64,000 nucleotides of DNA from Neckera pumila (lineage: Eukaryota > Streptophyta > Bryopsida > Hypnales > Neckeraceae), in the NCBI GenBank assembly GCA_963969595.1, contig OZ018412.1, forward strand, positions 14,200,501 through 14,264,500, in the 5' to 3' direction. Numbering within the stretch: position 1 is the first letter of the stretch; each line of letters begins with the position of its first letter. The translations under genes were made by a program, and so were the position numbers. Positions 35,506 through 47,440 of the stretch are shown here, in pieces. The notes under the pieces were generated by a model. The model saw only the letters and a program-made list of their open reading frames with translations, was not told the origin of the DNA and made no database searches.

Positions 35506-37219
35506 GCCTGATTTTGAGGAGCTGGTAAACTGTGATGGACAACTCCACACTCTTCTTGTCGAATTTCACAATGATTCGATTTATTGACTAACTAACTTAG
35601 TTCCTCTCGGATAAATATGAAGCGTCTATTGTTCCATAGGATCCATGTTGCCAATCAGGATTCATTTTTGGTTCAAAGACTAGGCATATACCTAAGTGAC
35701 CAGCCAGTGTACAAAATGCTAGTGTTTCACAAGCTGTGGGACAACCTACGAAAGTTGTCCCGAGTTTGTTGTGATAACTGCCACAGTAGTCATTTAATCA
35801 TGTATAGATAAGTCCGCTGTGATTCTTCATTCGTTGCCGTCGAGAAAGCTCAAGAGAAGCTTGTGTGACTACCCAAGGTCCTTAGCTGCGTATCTACCCA
35901 AGCTCATGGAGTTTACTTAAATGCAGCAGAACTGTGCTTAACTTCACCCCGGATTAGCCTATGCATTTTGGGAGAATCATGATGGTGTGATAGAGCACAT
36001 GATCGATGAATCAGGGCTTTGTAACGTCTGAGAGGACAGGCCTTTCACCGAGATAGTTAGCCAAAAAATGTTCCAATTACTGGATGAACTGGTGCATTCT
36101 TCATTTCTACTACGAGTACCTTGGAAGTCATTCATTACACTTCTTGTCCTCCGTGGCATTTTGGGGTTAACCATGCAAGGATGGATCCTATGATCGTGTA
36201 GGCAAACTTCAAAACTCTCCATTGCCTCAATCATGATGATATTGCAATCCCTATACATAGATCTTAGTGTTGGTTTCAGGTGCATTTGTAGTTGGGTATG
36301 TAAAAATTCACAACTTATTCTCAATACATTTGAAAGTGTACGAGAATTATTTTTCTCTTGCTAATAGGATCCTATAATTTGTTAGATGTCTATTAATAAT
36401 TATCATGTTCAAAACCCTTAAATTATCGGTTTTGGGTGATGCTACCTTATACGAGTTGGAATAGGAAGCATGATAATCCATATGAAATATGCATGGAGTT
36501 ATTGTAAACTTAGTAGAGTTCCAAACCTTGTTTAATCATAATAATTTAACTCTTTCTTTCAAGATTTATTTGATTAAGAAAAATATGGGAAGTGAATTTG
36601 AGTTTAATTCCAAAAATCCATTTATGATTTGAAGCTTCTACTATAAAAGTCTAATGGACAAAGTTCAAAGAACGGAAAGAGAGTATGTACTCTTGCTCTC
36701 TACTTTGTCTATAACTTTTGAATGAAGGTTGAAATTTTTTTTTAAACAAAAATTATTTGGAATCATTAGCATTTCTATGTGAAATTGGTTAGTATGTAGT
36801 TAGTGTTTTGCTTCTAGGCAAATGAAGGCTAAAATTGTGGACCTTGTTTTTTGAAATTGGTTGAATAATGAAGAATTAGTGTTTTGTTTCTATACTAAGT
36901 AAAGGCAAACTTTTTGAACATTCTCTGTCCAAGTAGATTAAATAGGTTAGTGTTTTGCTTTTGGACTAACTTTGGTCTAATAAAGTTAAAATTGCCATGC
37001 ATTGATTTAAAATGTTGGGTCGTGATGATAAGTTTGAGGTTATGATCAAACATTTAAGTACGATATTTTTTGAATATATTAAACAAATCTAACATTGATA
37101 ATTGGCAATAGATGAAGCCATTTATCAATAAAGCCATAGCAAATGTGAGTACTAGTAGACCATCATCCCTTTCTTTGAATTATGAGGATATTTTTTACAC
37201 AATCTAACAAAAATTAATA
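35506..37219. other. UPL6 3' UTR and gene-free spacer
   Basis: The first several hundred bases after the stop keep the gene-like base composition and probably hold the 3' UTR; no single poly(A) signal stands out. From about 36.3 kb the sequence turns AT-rich with no gene, repeat boundary or RNA gene that I could see. Confidence 0.45.
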
Positions 37220-37805
37220 TTAACCCCTAAAGTCCCATTGTCCCTACGGGGGACAAAATGGATTTTGGGCAGGTTCCTATGAGCTCAATTTTTAATGAAA
37301 CTTTCTGAAACTTTCCCATAAGATAGAAAAACTTATTAGCTTTTGGGGAATGTAATTTTTATTTCAATCGGTGCCCGGGTGCAAAAGTTATGCCCAAATA
37401 AGCTCAAAACAGGGGAGAAGGGGCAGCAAAAAAATTTTGCAAAAAATTTAATTTAATTTTTTTAATTTTTTTTCCTTATAGATTATATTTTTGCCTATTT
37501 GGGAAGCTTTGATTCATTTCATTTGGACTTTTTATGAGAAAGTTATGGACAATTTTGTTTTTCGGGCAATGAGAGCATCTTCTTGAAAAAAACTTTTTCT
37601 TTCACTTTGAATGCTGATATCTTTCAATGCGTACGGTCAAACATCACAAAATTTTTACTACATGATCTGTAAAAAGTGTAGTATAAGATCCTACGGTTAC
37701 TTTCTAAAAAAAATTAATTTTTCTCATCTTTTAGATGAATGCAACAAAAGTAGCAGTTTTGAGTGATTTTTGACAAAAAAATGGCCTTGGGACTTTAGGG
37801 GTTAA
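37220..37805 (+). mobile_element. TTAA element, subfamily 1, internally deleted
   Basis: TTAA lies at 37220-37223 and 37802-37805. The ends are CCCCTAAAGTCCCATTGTCC and GGCCTTGGGACTTTAGGGG, closest to the copy at 43466-44392. The 586-bp length reflects loss of about 340 bp from the middle. The GTCCC..GGGGGAC hairpin, two AAAGTTATG sites and the 3' CTTTCAATGCGTACGGTCAA block remain. Confidence 0.85.
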
Positions 37806-40800
37806 GTTGCATAAAAAAGTCTTTTGAAGCTTGAAGGGGTTGTTTTCTACTAAGGGTAGGAAGGAGGGGTACAAAACAAGTTAGCAAGCCACTATGACTA
37901 TGAAGCTAATTAAAGGTGTACAATAGCCTGCAATTGCTTTCCAATTCCAAAATTTGGCCATATATGATTCATTGATTAATTGTAGAGTTCTTCAATTTCC
38001 TAATCTCAAAACAAATAATAAGAATTATAAAAAGAAGGATAATTTAAATGAGATGACAAAAATCATTCAAAATTGTTTTGGCTATCAAAAAGCTATAGAA
38101 TTTGATGTCTTGTTTTTTAGGTGATTTGATATAATTACAAAGTGAAGGTTATTTTATAATAATTTATATTTACTATATTTTTCCATTTGAATTTTGTTAA
38201 TATTGATTATATATTGCATTTGCAAAGTCTTCAAGTTTATGGAATTCTTTGAACCTAATGTCTGTCAGAAAATTAATTGTGTATGCATGCATGTTTTTGT
38301 CTATTTTCATACATAATCCTATATATTCCAAAGAAAATTGTCAAATTAAAGTTGATTTATCTTGTGATTTATGCATTTTTTGAAGGTGGATTTTTTCATT
38401 AACAAAGATAGAGTCCACTTTTCAATTTTGAGAAGTCATGTTTGAAGCCACTACAACAACAAAAATGAAATTTTGAAAATTGAAGTTGGGACATAATTTT
38501 GCTCCAAATTTTGTCTGTCCTTTAATCTATTATAAATTTTAGATCTAGTACCAAAGTTTTTTTATTTGGAGTCTTTCAATCACATTTGTACTAAGATTGT
38601 CAAAAGAGAGTTTCACTTTACTCTCTTATTATTCCAACAATGACTATTATAGAGTTCATTTCTATTATTTTGTAACAACAAATACATGTTTATAATTTTG
38701 ATGCTACATAACCCTCAAAGGACCAAGTGTTTTTCTGAAAATAAAAACTTTTTTACAAAAAGCCAAGGAATTTGAGTTTTCACAAATTTAAGTCTATTTT
38801 GTTTATCCTTTTATTTAGGCCCCAATTAAGAAACTCTTTATAGACATTATCCAACTATGTGAGGACTAATATAGGGTACCATTAATTTATTCAAAGTAAA
38901 AATTATGTATTTTTTTGGAAAAATATAGGATCCCGTTTATAGAAATACATAAAATAAAAAATAAATGTAATTAATGAAGTTGCTTTACAATAGTGAGTAC
39001 CAAATGTTAGAAATAAGTATTGTTGGATACATATGTGTAATATATTACTTGTTAGTAGGGTCCATTTGGAGGTCCATTTTTTTGTGATTAAGACTATAAA
39101 ATTGTGTCATTGGATTCCATACACCGCTTCTTGTGCAAAGCACCTTGGGATTAAATGTGGTCAATATGTCTAAGGATAACAATGTTGCATACTCTTTGTA
39201 CTACAAGATGTGCTGTAATTTGTAGTGACAATCCATTGCCAATGTCATTTGTTTTTTTTGTTTGTATGGTTAAAGTGCTTAGTAGTCAAAAATGAACTGT
39301 TTGTTTTTTGAATTTTTGTATGCAACAATTGAAAAATCTAAAGTGTTGCTGAATTATTAATTTTTTGAAGTGATACTAATAGTTTAAATTAATGTAGTTG
39401 CCCTCAAATTTTGTGCATGTTGAATTTGAAATTAAGCATAGCTTGCAAAAATTGACTAATTTGAAAATTAGCAAGAAAATTAGCAAGAAAAATAAGGTGC
39501 CAAAAAATGGATTATGTTGAAAAATACCCCCACTTTTAGTACTTTCAAAACTCAAGTGATTTCAAATTTTTACAAGGAGTGTCTTCCGAGGTTTGGGTCT
39601 TGAATAGTTTCCTACACCACCAAGAACTAGGGTGAACAATACTATTTGAAAAATTCAATTGTCTCTTCAAATCCTTCTATAGTGCTTTTTGAATCATCTT
39701 GGTAACCACTATAGTTTCTAAGTCCTCTGAGTAAATCCCACTTAACTTTCTTTAAAAATAACCACAAGACATAGTGATAGAAAAAAGATGAAAGAAACCT
39801 CAATCTTAGGAATACAAGCCTTGGAGCCTTTATAGTTACACTTGTTTCTTGTAGTTTTTTATAGTGTACACTTATTTTGTACAACTCTTGCAACCTTCTT
39901 GGTCTTACAACTTGTTTGCTTTCGTATCTCCTTTGTTTTTAATCATTAACTTTTTGTCCTTGATAGAAGATATTTGATTGTTTTAATAAAGTCTTCTCAA
40001 TATGAAATAAAAAATAGGTTCTAATTTTTGAAGTGCATGACATGAAGCTACATAACAATTTTTGAGGCACAAATTTATTAAAATTTTAAAGCATTAGAAA
40101 TTATTACAATTTAAATAAAATTGATTGCAAAAGACTTTTGGTAATGTTATAATTTTCAAATTATGAACTCTAAATTTAACAAACTACAAGTTTGAAATTT
40201 TACAATTTACATGTTCATAGCTTTTAAGGATTTAAGGTTGTTAATTGTTCATCGATAGAAGCGTAGAGAAAATTAGAAAAAAGCACAATCCAAATACATC
40301 TCTTTACCATCTTTATTACATTCAATACTTTAGTTATACATCTCTTTTCTACCTTTATAAATATCCTTTGGACAAACATGATCATTCACCTTATATAGCA
40401 ACCATGATCTTCATTTAAACTTGTATCATTAAATTTATGGTTGAATTGTTATTGTTGCCTTTAGTTTTATTTTTAACTTTGATCTACCTTTGTATATATT
40501 TCTCTAGTGGTGTCACTTCACCAAATGCCTTGCAAAAAGAAGGCCCTATAGGATAGAAGTTTTTTAAATCTTTTTCTATTAGTCCTTACTGGGACTCATT
40601 ATTCTTCCTATAGTAATACAACTTTCACATTTTGAAATATTAGGAAGACCTTACATCTTGAATTATTTTCAAAATTATAGAACTATACAATAATAATACT
40701 TGTTAGACCTTATAAATTATCTATATACTGTTCACATTTATTTCTTTTCATATTTATACAATGTATATATTTTTTTTATATTGTGATATTACAAATTTTA

Positions 40801-41149
40801 TCTTTTAGACAGTTGCGTTGTTTAATTCGTCAGCTATAAGATTCTACTATAACTATCTGTGATATAATAGTCTTTACTCTTGTGAACCTTGAAATAAAAC
40901 TTATTTTTCTAGTCTACCTTTCCATCTAGCTTTGAAGTTCAAAAAAACAATGCTTGATCTTTATGCAATTTGGAAAATTGTGAATTGAATCGAAGACTAC
41001 CATACATGATGGTCAATGTTGGCAAAAAACATTTTGAAAAATAGTTGTCAAAATTTTTGGGAAATATTTTTTAAAGAAAAAATTTCATAGAAATAAATTA
41101 ATCATGTATAAAATAAGCATCTGCCATATCACTTTTTTTTTTATCTTGA
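37806..41149. other. Gene-free AT-rich tract
   Basis: I see no gene. A weak ATAACCCTCAAAGGACCAAG at 38709-38728 could be an old left end of a TTAA element, but no matching right end was found. The only frames are short and low-complexity. Confidence 0.5.
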
Positions 41150-41169
41150 ACAACCCCTAAAGGACCATT

Positions 41170-44100
41170 CACTGCAAGAAAATGGGCAAATATGTGACTA
41201 CAAAGAACAACTTCATGGAAAATGTGACTTCAAAACAACTAGGGCTCTCTAATTGCACCAACCCTACTAACTCTACAGCGTCCAAGTGAAGGCAGAGTCA
41301 TGTCTACGACTGCAAGATGAAGAATGAACAAGGGACAAGTTTCATCCACTACATTCCGTTCATAGCATCGTCGACTTTCTGATGTGACAGAGCAGCATTC
41401 CATTGCAACTTACCTTCACTGTAGCACAACTAAAAAATGACTAAAGTGTAACTGGTAGACAACTTCTAGAAGTTTGGGCTTGTTGATGAAAAAAGAAAAA
41501 GAAAGACACCACTACAAAAGACGTGGCGGAAAAAGATGTTCTGAGCAACATGGATTTCACTGCAGGGCCACTCCGGAATGACTGATTAGTCACTGCACCT
41601 TACTAGGTATTTTGGCACAGAATAGTTATATTCTTTAGGATGTTTCTATGTGCCATATTGTTAATAAATGCAAATTTGGCAAAACAATGTGTTGTCCACA
41701 AATAAATTAATAAATACTAAGCAATTACAGTGCCTTAGCTCTTAATTACTTTGAATATGCACTCATTGAAATAATAGAAAAAATTAAGATTTTTGCATTG
41801 CAAATGCAAGATGATATCATTGAAGATTAGGGTGTGACTTTGATAGATTAGTAAGACCACCCTTAAATGACAAATTCATGACAGCTTCTCCTTTTTAGTA
41901 GTATATATTGCTTTCTTCTTTGGATTTTCCTATATAATTTATTTTAATATCCTACAAATATGGAAGCAATTATTATTGACAATTTCTGCCACTGTTATTA
42001 AATAACGTTTGAATAGCTTATATGATTTAGCTTTGAACCTTTAGGAGTCACAAGAAGCACATTGTAAGGAGTTTCTTATATCAGCTCTTTCAAGCATTTT
42101 GGAATTATTACGAAAATGCTTGACAATGAAACCATTTACAGTAATGAGTCTCCATGGCGGAACTATTATGCAGGCCACATGTGGTCACGTGTATAGGTAT
42201 AACTTCTAAGGCTAGCTCTCATAGTAGTGCGTTTAATAATAGGACTAGAATATAGACAATAATGCATAGAACAAAGCCACGCCCTGCAACCATGCTTTAC
42301 TTCAATGTGTGTAAAAACACTAGGGCTTTACTTAATTATGTGTCTTCAATAATCCAATATAGAATTTGACATTGGCATTGCCTTTGAAAGTCGTTCATAT
42401 GCACTTCTGCCTTCCATAGATGATTGCGTCACGACTCTGTTGCCACTAGAGAATGACTTCTAACAATGGAAGATGGTAATGCAGAAGTCATAAACTATTG
42501 AGTACCTAATGCACTACATTTTTGAAGTCCTCCATAGTTCCATTCCCTATGCACTGTAGATACACCCGGCATGCCACTTTCTTTGCATCACGACCAAAAA
42601 GCTAGGACAACTATAGACGCACATGTTTTTTTCAACTAATCTTTGTGATCCAAGTATTCTTCAAGTGCAAGTAAATTGTCATCTATCAACAATTTGATGT
42701 CTCCTATTAGATAAATTGTCTTTGCTAGAATTGGCCACCTCTAAGGAGCATTCAACCTTGTGCATACAACTAGGATAGACAAAATTCAGAAAAAATGTTA
42801 GAAAATGTCAAAAAAAAAATGTCCTTTTCATTTGGCTTTTTCTAATTTATCCATTGAGTCTTGAAATCTGAAACGGATTTTTGGAGATGAAAGAAGAATT
42901 GATTTTCCAACTTTTATTAGTTCAAAGTTTTTTGAAAAAAAGTCATATACTATGCCTAAATGAGGTCTGAAATATTAATTAGAACACAATTCCTGCATTT
43001 TACATATCCCACATGGTTTGTCTTGCCTCCTACCACCCCAATTGTATAAAGGGCTTTGTATGGTGTATAATGTTTTGTATATGGAATATTGTTGTCAAAC
43101 TTTAAATGTACTCATGCAATTTTAAAATGACTATTTCCCATGCAATGAACATTACACTCCATGCATACAACACTGCAACTTAAAAATGACAAGAAAATGA
43201 CTTCCCTTGTCTTTGAAGAGTGATTGGAACCCTAAATCCACGTCACTTTAGGATGACTATGGAATGACTTGCTACATGGCAGTCCATTTGAATGGCACAA
43301 AGATTCCCTCGCAACTTCTAAATGACTATATAATGACTTCCGACGTGGTTGTCCACGTCAGATTTATAATGGGTTTGTCATAACTTCAAAATGACTTGCA
43401 AATGACTGGCCACGTGGGATGGAAGGTAGAAGCACTTTCCACATGGCAACACAGCAGCCATTTCCTTAATCCCTAAAGTCCCATTGTCCCCTCGGGGGAC
43501 AAATTAGATTTCAGGCAGATACCTACGGGCTCAACTTTTAGTGAAACTTTTTGAAACTTTTCCATAAGATAGAAAAACTTATTAGCTTCATGAGAATATA
43601 ATTTTTATTTCAATTGGTGCCCGGGAGCAAAAGTTATACCATAAAAAGCCTCAAATTGAACTTGGCGGGCAACACAATTTTTTTTGCATAAAGTCAAAAT
43701 AAATTTGAATTGCTTTTTCTCTAAAATTTTATATTTTTGTCTAGATTTGAAGCTTTGATTCATTTTATTTGGACTAATAATGAGCAAGTTATGGACAATC
43801 TTGTTTTTTGAACAATCTAAGCATCTTTTTGAAAAAATAATTTGTAGGATTCATTTCTGAATGCAATTTTCACAATTTTTTACAGTTTTTTTTTAGAATG
43901 TTGTGTTTGCTTGCTAAAACAATCTCACCATTGGGATTATTGTATTTCAATCCCATCTAAGAGCTATTAACAATTTAGTTTTTTTTTTAATCTTAGACTT
44001 ATTTCTACTTAACAATTTCTTAAAGAATAAAAATCAAGTGTGTTTCTTTTGAAATTTTTTTGTAGACTTTCAACTTACATCTTCAACAAAAAAAAATTTA

Positions 44101-44609
44101 ACTCAAAGTCTGTAGTGCAAAAAATTTCCATAAATGGCGGTCAAAGTCATTTGAAATTGCAGGTCAATGTTCAAAAAAACTTTCTTTTTCAACTTTGAAT
44201 GCTAATATCTTCCAATCTATACGGTCAAACTTCATGAAATTTTTAGCACATGATCTTTGACAAGTGAAGTACAAGATCTTATGGTTAGATTCTAAAAGAA
44301 AGTTTATTTTTGTGATCTTGGGTGAATGCAGCCAAAATGGCAGTTTTGAGTGGTTTTTGACAAAAAAATGGCCTTGGGACTTTAGGGGTTAAACTGAGCT
44401 TTCTTTATCAGTTCAATGATAACTATTTCTCATCCATTTATACATCCAAGGTACATTTGGATGGTAATAATACAATGGCAGTTGTTTACATAAACGACTT
44501 GTTCTGAACAATTGCAAGGCCCTCCAGTCGTATTGTAGTCATATCTGTCCAAAACAACTGCTTTCCAGTTGTATTTCCCAATTGTTTATTCTGTGATTTT
44601 TTTGTAGTG
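41170..44609. mobile_element. CACTA-type DNA transposon, non-autonomous
   Basis: The left end is CACTGCAAGAAAATGGGC; the right end read in reverse complement is CACTACAAAAAAATCAC. The 3-bp target ATT is duplicated (41167-41169, 44610-44612). Both end regions are rich in AATGACT/AGTCATT repeats, resembling the subterminal protein-binding repeats of plant CACTA elements. No transposase frame is visible. It contains a complete TTAA element (43466-44392), so its own length is about 2.5 kb. Confidence 0.85.
43466..44392 (+). mobile_element. TTAA element, subfamily 1, complete, inside the CACTA element
   Basis: TTAA lies at 43466-43469 and 44389-44392. The ends are TCCCTAAAGTCCCATTGTCC and GGCCTTGGGACTTTAGGGG. 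It is 927 bp and one of the best-preserved copies: GTCCCCTCGGGGGAC hairpin, TGGTGCCCGGGAGCAAAAGT, ACAATCTCACCATTGGG, and the 3' TCTTCCAATCTATACGG block. It is non-coding. Confidence 0.9.
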
Positions 44610-45226
44610 ATTGTCCCTTCGAAGGACAAATGGGATTTTGGGTAGGTATCTACGGGCTGAGTTTTTGTCGTGATTTTCCGAAACTTTTTTCAAAGATAGA
44701 AAAACTACAAAGCTTTGTGGGAATATAATTCTCTTACAATAGGTGCCTTGGAAAAAAAGTTATGCCCAAATAAGCTCAAAATAGGGGACGAAGGGCAACA
44801 AATTTTTTTTTGCAATTTTATTATTAATTATTAATTTATTTTGATTTTATTATAGATTATATTATTGTTTGTCTGGAAAACTTTGATTCATTTCATTTGG
44901 ATTTCTTATGAAAAAGTTATGGACAATCTTGTTTTTTGGGCACTTACAGCATCTTCTTGAAAAAATTAACCTGTAGGATTCATTTCTGAATGCAATTCTT
45001 ACAATTTAAAAAAAAAAAAAAAAGTTCCACAAGGTTAAGTTTTTTTGCTTGAACAATCTCACCATTGGGACTAAAGCTTTTTAATTCTATATAAAAGATA
45101 TTAATATTTTAGACTTTCTTTCTATCTTGTACCTACTTCTACTTAACAATTTATTTAGTAATAAAAATTAAGTTTTTTTGGATTTTTTTTCCCCTAGATT
45201 CTCAACTCAATTCTCCACTATGAAGA

Positions 45227-46165
45227 TTAACTCCTAAAGGTTTTTTACTATGTTTTCACCAAAACCGCTCCAACACTGCCACTTCTTATACAAGTACCAA
45301 ACTTTAGGAAAAAAACATTTTTGAACACATGTAATCGTAGGATCTTGTAGTACACTGGTTTAAGAAGATGTGGAAAAATTTCAGAATTTTCCACCATGTA
45401 GATTGCAAGATAATAGCATTTGAATTGACAAAAATCCTTTTTTAATCACTACAAAATCCAGGCAGCTACCCTTCACAAGGTCACATTTGTATGAATAAAT
45501 GTCCAAAATGGTGGTTACTCTTTGGATTCATTCTTCAAGGCAAGTTGGCTACATGCTTGAAAATTTCAGACCATTTAGAATTGTACAACATATAGGAAAA
45601 AAATAGTAAGTAGGAAGAGGTAGAGAATGACTCAAAATACTAAATTGCCAAGAATTTAATTATGGAATTGAAAAATGCCAATCCCAACAGTTGTAATGTT
45701 GTAATAAATAATATACCCCCCATATTTTTTGTTTTATTCAAAAATACTGAAAACTGAGTTAGATAAAGGACTTCAAAGTTTATTTTAGAGTAGAGATTCC
45801 ATAACTACCCTCAAACTAAAACTCCTCATAACTTTTGACTTGTTTATCCAAATGGAATGATTCAAAGCTTTCCAAGTATATATAAATCTATAAAACCAAT
45901 TTCAAAATTTGATTTTTCAAAAAAGTGTTTTTTAAAGAATTTTTTTGAGTTGCCCGGGATGCCTGCTGAACGTGGAAAATTACATATCATGCAATAATTT
46001 TTTACCCATAAAGTCAAAAGTTATGAAAATTATTGGCCTTGAAGCTAATCCTCAAGCACATTTTGTGTGAAAATTTCAAAGAAAAATATTAAAACTTGCA
46101 TTTGTAGTGAGCTGCCCAAAATTGCTATGTTGCCAAAAAATGATGTTTGGTTCTTTAGGGGTTAA
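45227..46165 (-). mobile_element. TTAA element, subfamily 2, complete, nested
   Basis: TTAA lies at 45227-45230 and 46162-46165, with inner ends CTCCTAAAGG and CTTTAGGGG. It is 939 bp, the fullest subfamily-2 copy. It interrupts a subfamily-1 element whose uninterrupted counterpart is visible at positions 1-40. It is non-coding. Confidence 0.9.
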
Positions 46166-46761
46166 AAGCTCAAAACTCTGTAGTGCAAAACATCTAAGTT
46201 ATAAATGTTCAAGTCATAAGATCTAGTCTTGCAGTGTGCTGAAAAACTTGTTTTTTTCACTTTAATCACAGATATCTTGCAATTTGTGCTGTCAAAAATT
46301 CTGAAAATTTTTCCATACATTGTTGTGCTAGTTAGGTGTAAGATCCTATGGTTAGATGTGAAAAAAAAATCAATTTCTTTTGCTATAGAAATGACAATTT
46401 TGAGTGTTTTTTAACAAAAAAAATACCCTTGGTCCTTTAGGGGTTAAATAATTATTTAGAAGGAATTACCAATTATGAACCACCAAATTTGATACATCTT
46501 CTATGATATTTTTTTTCAAATTCCATTAGTGCAATTTACAAGTATACCCTTGATTTCATCTTTAGTTTCATTCAAGAGTTTTTTTCCACAATTGAATGAT
46601 TTGTTTATTATTTGATATCTATAGTTGCTACAAGATACTTTTGAAAAATAAACCCTATAAAAATAAAAATAAACATTGTTAATGGCATATAATTTCTAGC
46701 TAAGTACTTTAAAATTGCACCCTACCTAAAACCACCATCCTCACACTTGTTGTCTACATCT

Positions 46762-47038
46762 CCAAAATCAATATGTACATAAATTGACGAAACGTTCCAG
46801 AACTTCTACCAAAAAAAACCTTTGACCTTGCATAACTTTTGCACACGGTATCCAAATTTCGCATTCTTTGGTGTGTTGGAACCTCCTTGCACTCCCCTAC
46901 CAAAATCAATATGTACGTACGTTGATAAAACCCTGATTTCAAGTCCTTTACCAAAACAAACTTTGACCCTTCATAACTTTTGCACATGGTATCCAAACGT
47001 CACGTTTTTTGGTGCGTTGGAACCTCCTTGCACTTCCC
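46762..47038 (+). repeat. Two tandem 138-bp repeats
   Basis: Units start CCAAAATCAATATGTAC at 46762 and 46900, and each contains CATAACTTTTGCAC and GTTGGAACCTCCTTGCACT. They are about 85% alike by eye. The interval 46448-46761 before them is AT-rich and gene-free. Confidence 0.75.
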
Positions 47039-47074
47039 AGCTCCCCCAAAGATGAAAATGTGACCAGTCTAATA

Positions 47075-47155
47075 CTCCCTCTGTCTCAAAATAAGACCGG
47101 TGTTTCTTTTGTATTTGACAAAGGAAACACCAGTCTTATTTTGAGACAGAGGGAG
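47075..47155. mobile_element. 81-bp palindromic Stowaway-like MITE
   Basis: It begins CTCCCTCTGTCTCAAAATAA and ends with the inverted copy, TTATTTTGAGACAGAGGGAG. Arms of about 33 bp surround a loop of about 15 bp. The CTCCCTC start and extreme palindrome resemble Stowaway-type MITEs. The left flank is TA, but the right flank is GA, so a TA duplication is not intact. Confidence 0.7.
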
Positions 47156-47440
47156 GAACTAGGAACTAGGCACACCAGCAAAAAGGGTCAGTTTGACTCC
47201 AAAACACCCGCCCTTTCTGAAGTTATACCGTGGCGTACACTCCCAAGCAAATGGGACATTTTGAACAGATATTGTGAACACATGTCCGTGAATGAATGCA
47301 AATGTACCCCACTAGGCCACTCACTCTCACTCAGGTCTGGCAAGCCAAACGGCTAAAGTCAAGGTAAGGAAGTCTTCATTGAAGCCACAACCAAGAGTCC
47401 TCACCAAAACCGGCAGATTTTTTCCCCAATTCGGCCATGA

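Larger units (their letters stand above)
41150..46447 (+). mobile_element. TTAA element, subfamily 1, split by two insertions
   Basis: Pieces: 41150-41169 (left end, ACAACCCCTAAAGGACCATT), 44610-45226, and 46162-46447 (right end, GGTCCTTTAGGGGTTAA). A CACTA element (41170-44609) is inserted 16 bp inside the left end, duplicating ATT. A subfamily-2 TTAA element (45227-46165) is inserted in the middle. Joined, the three pieces give a normal subfamily-1 element of about 920 bp. It is non-coding. Confidence 0.85.
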
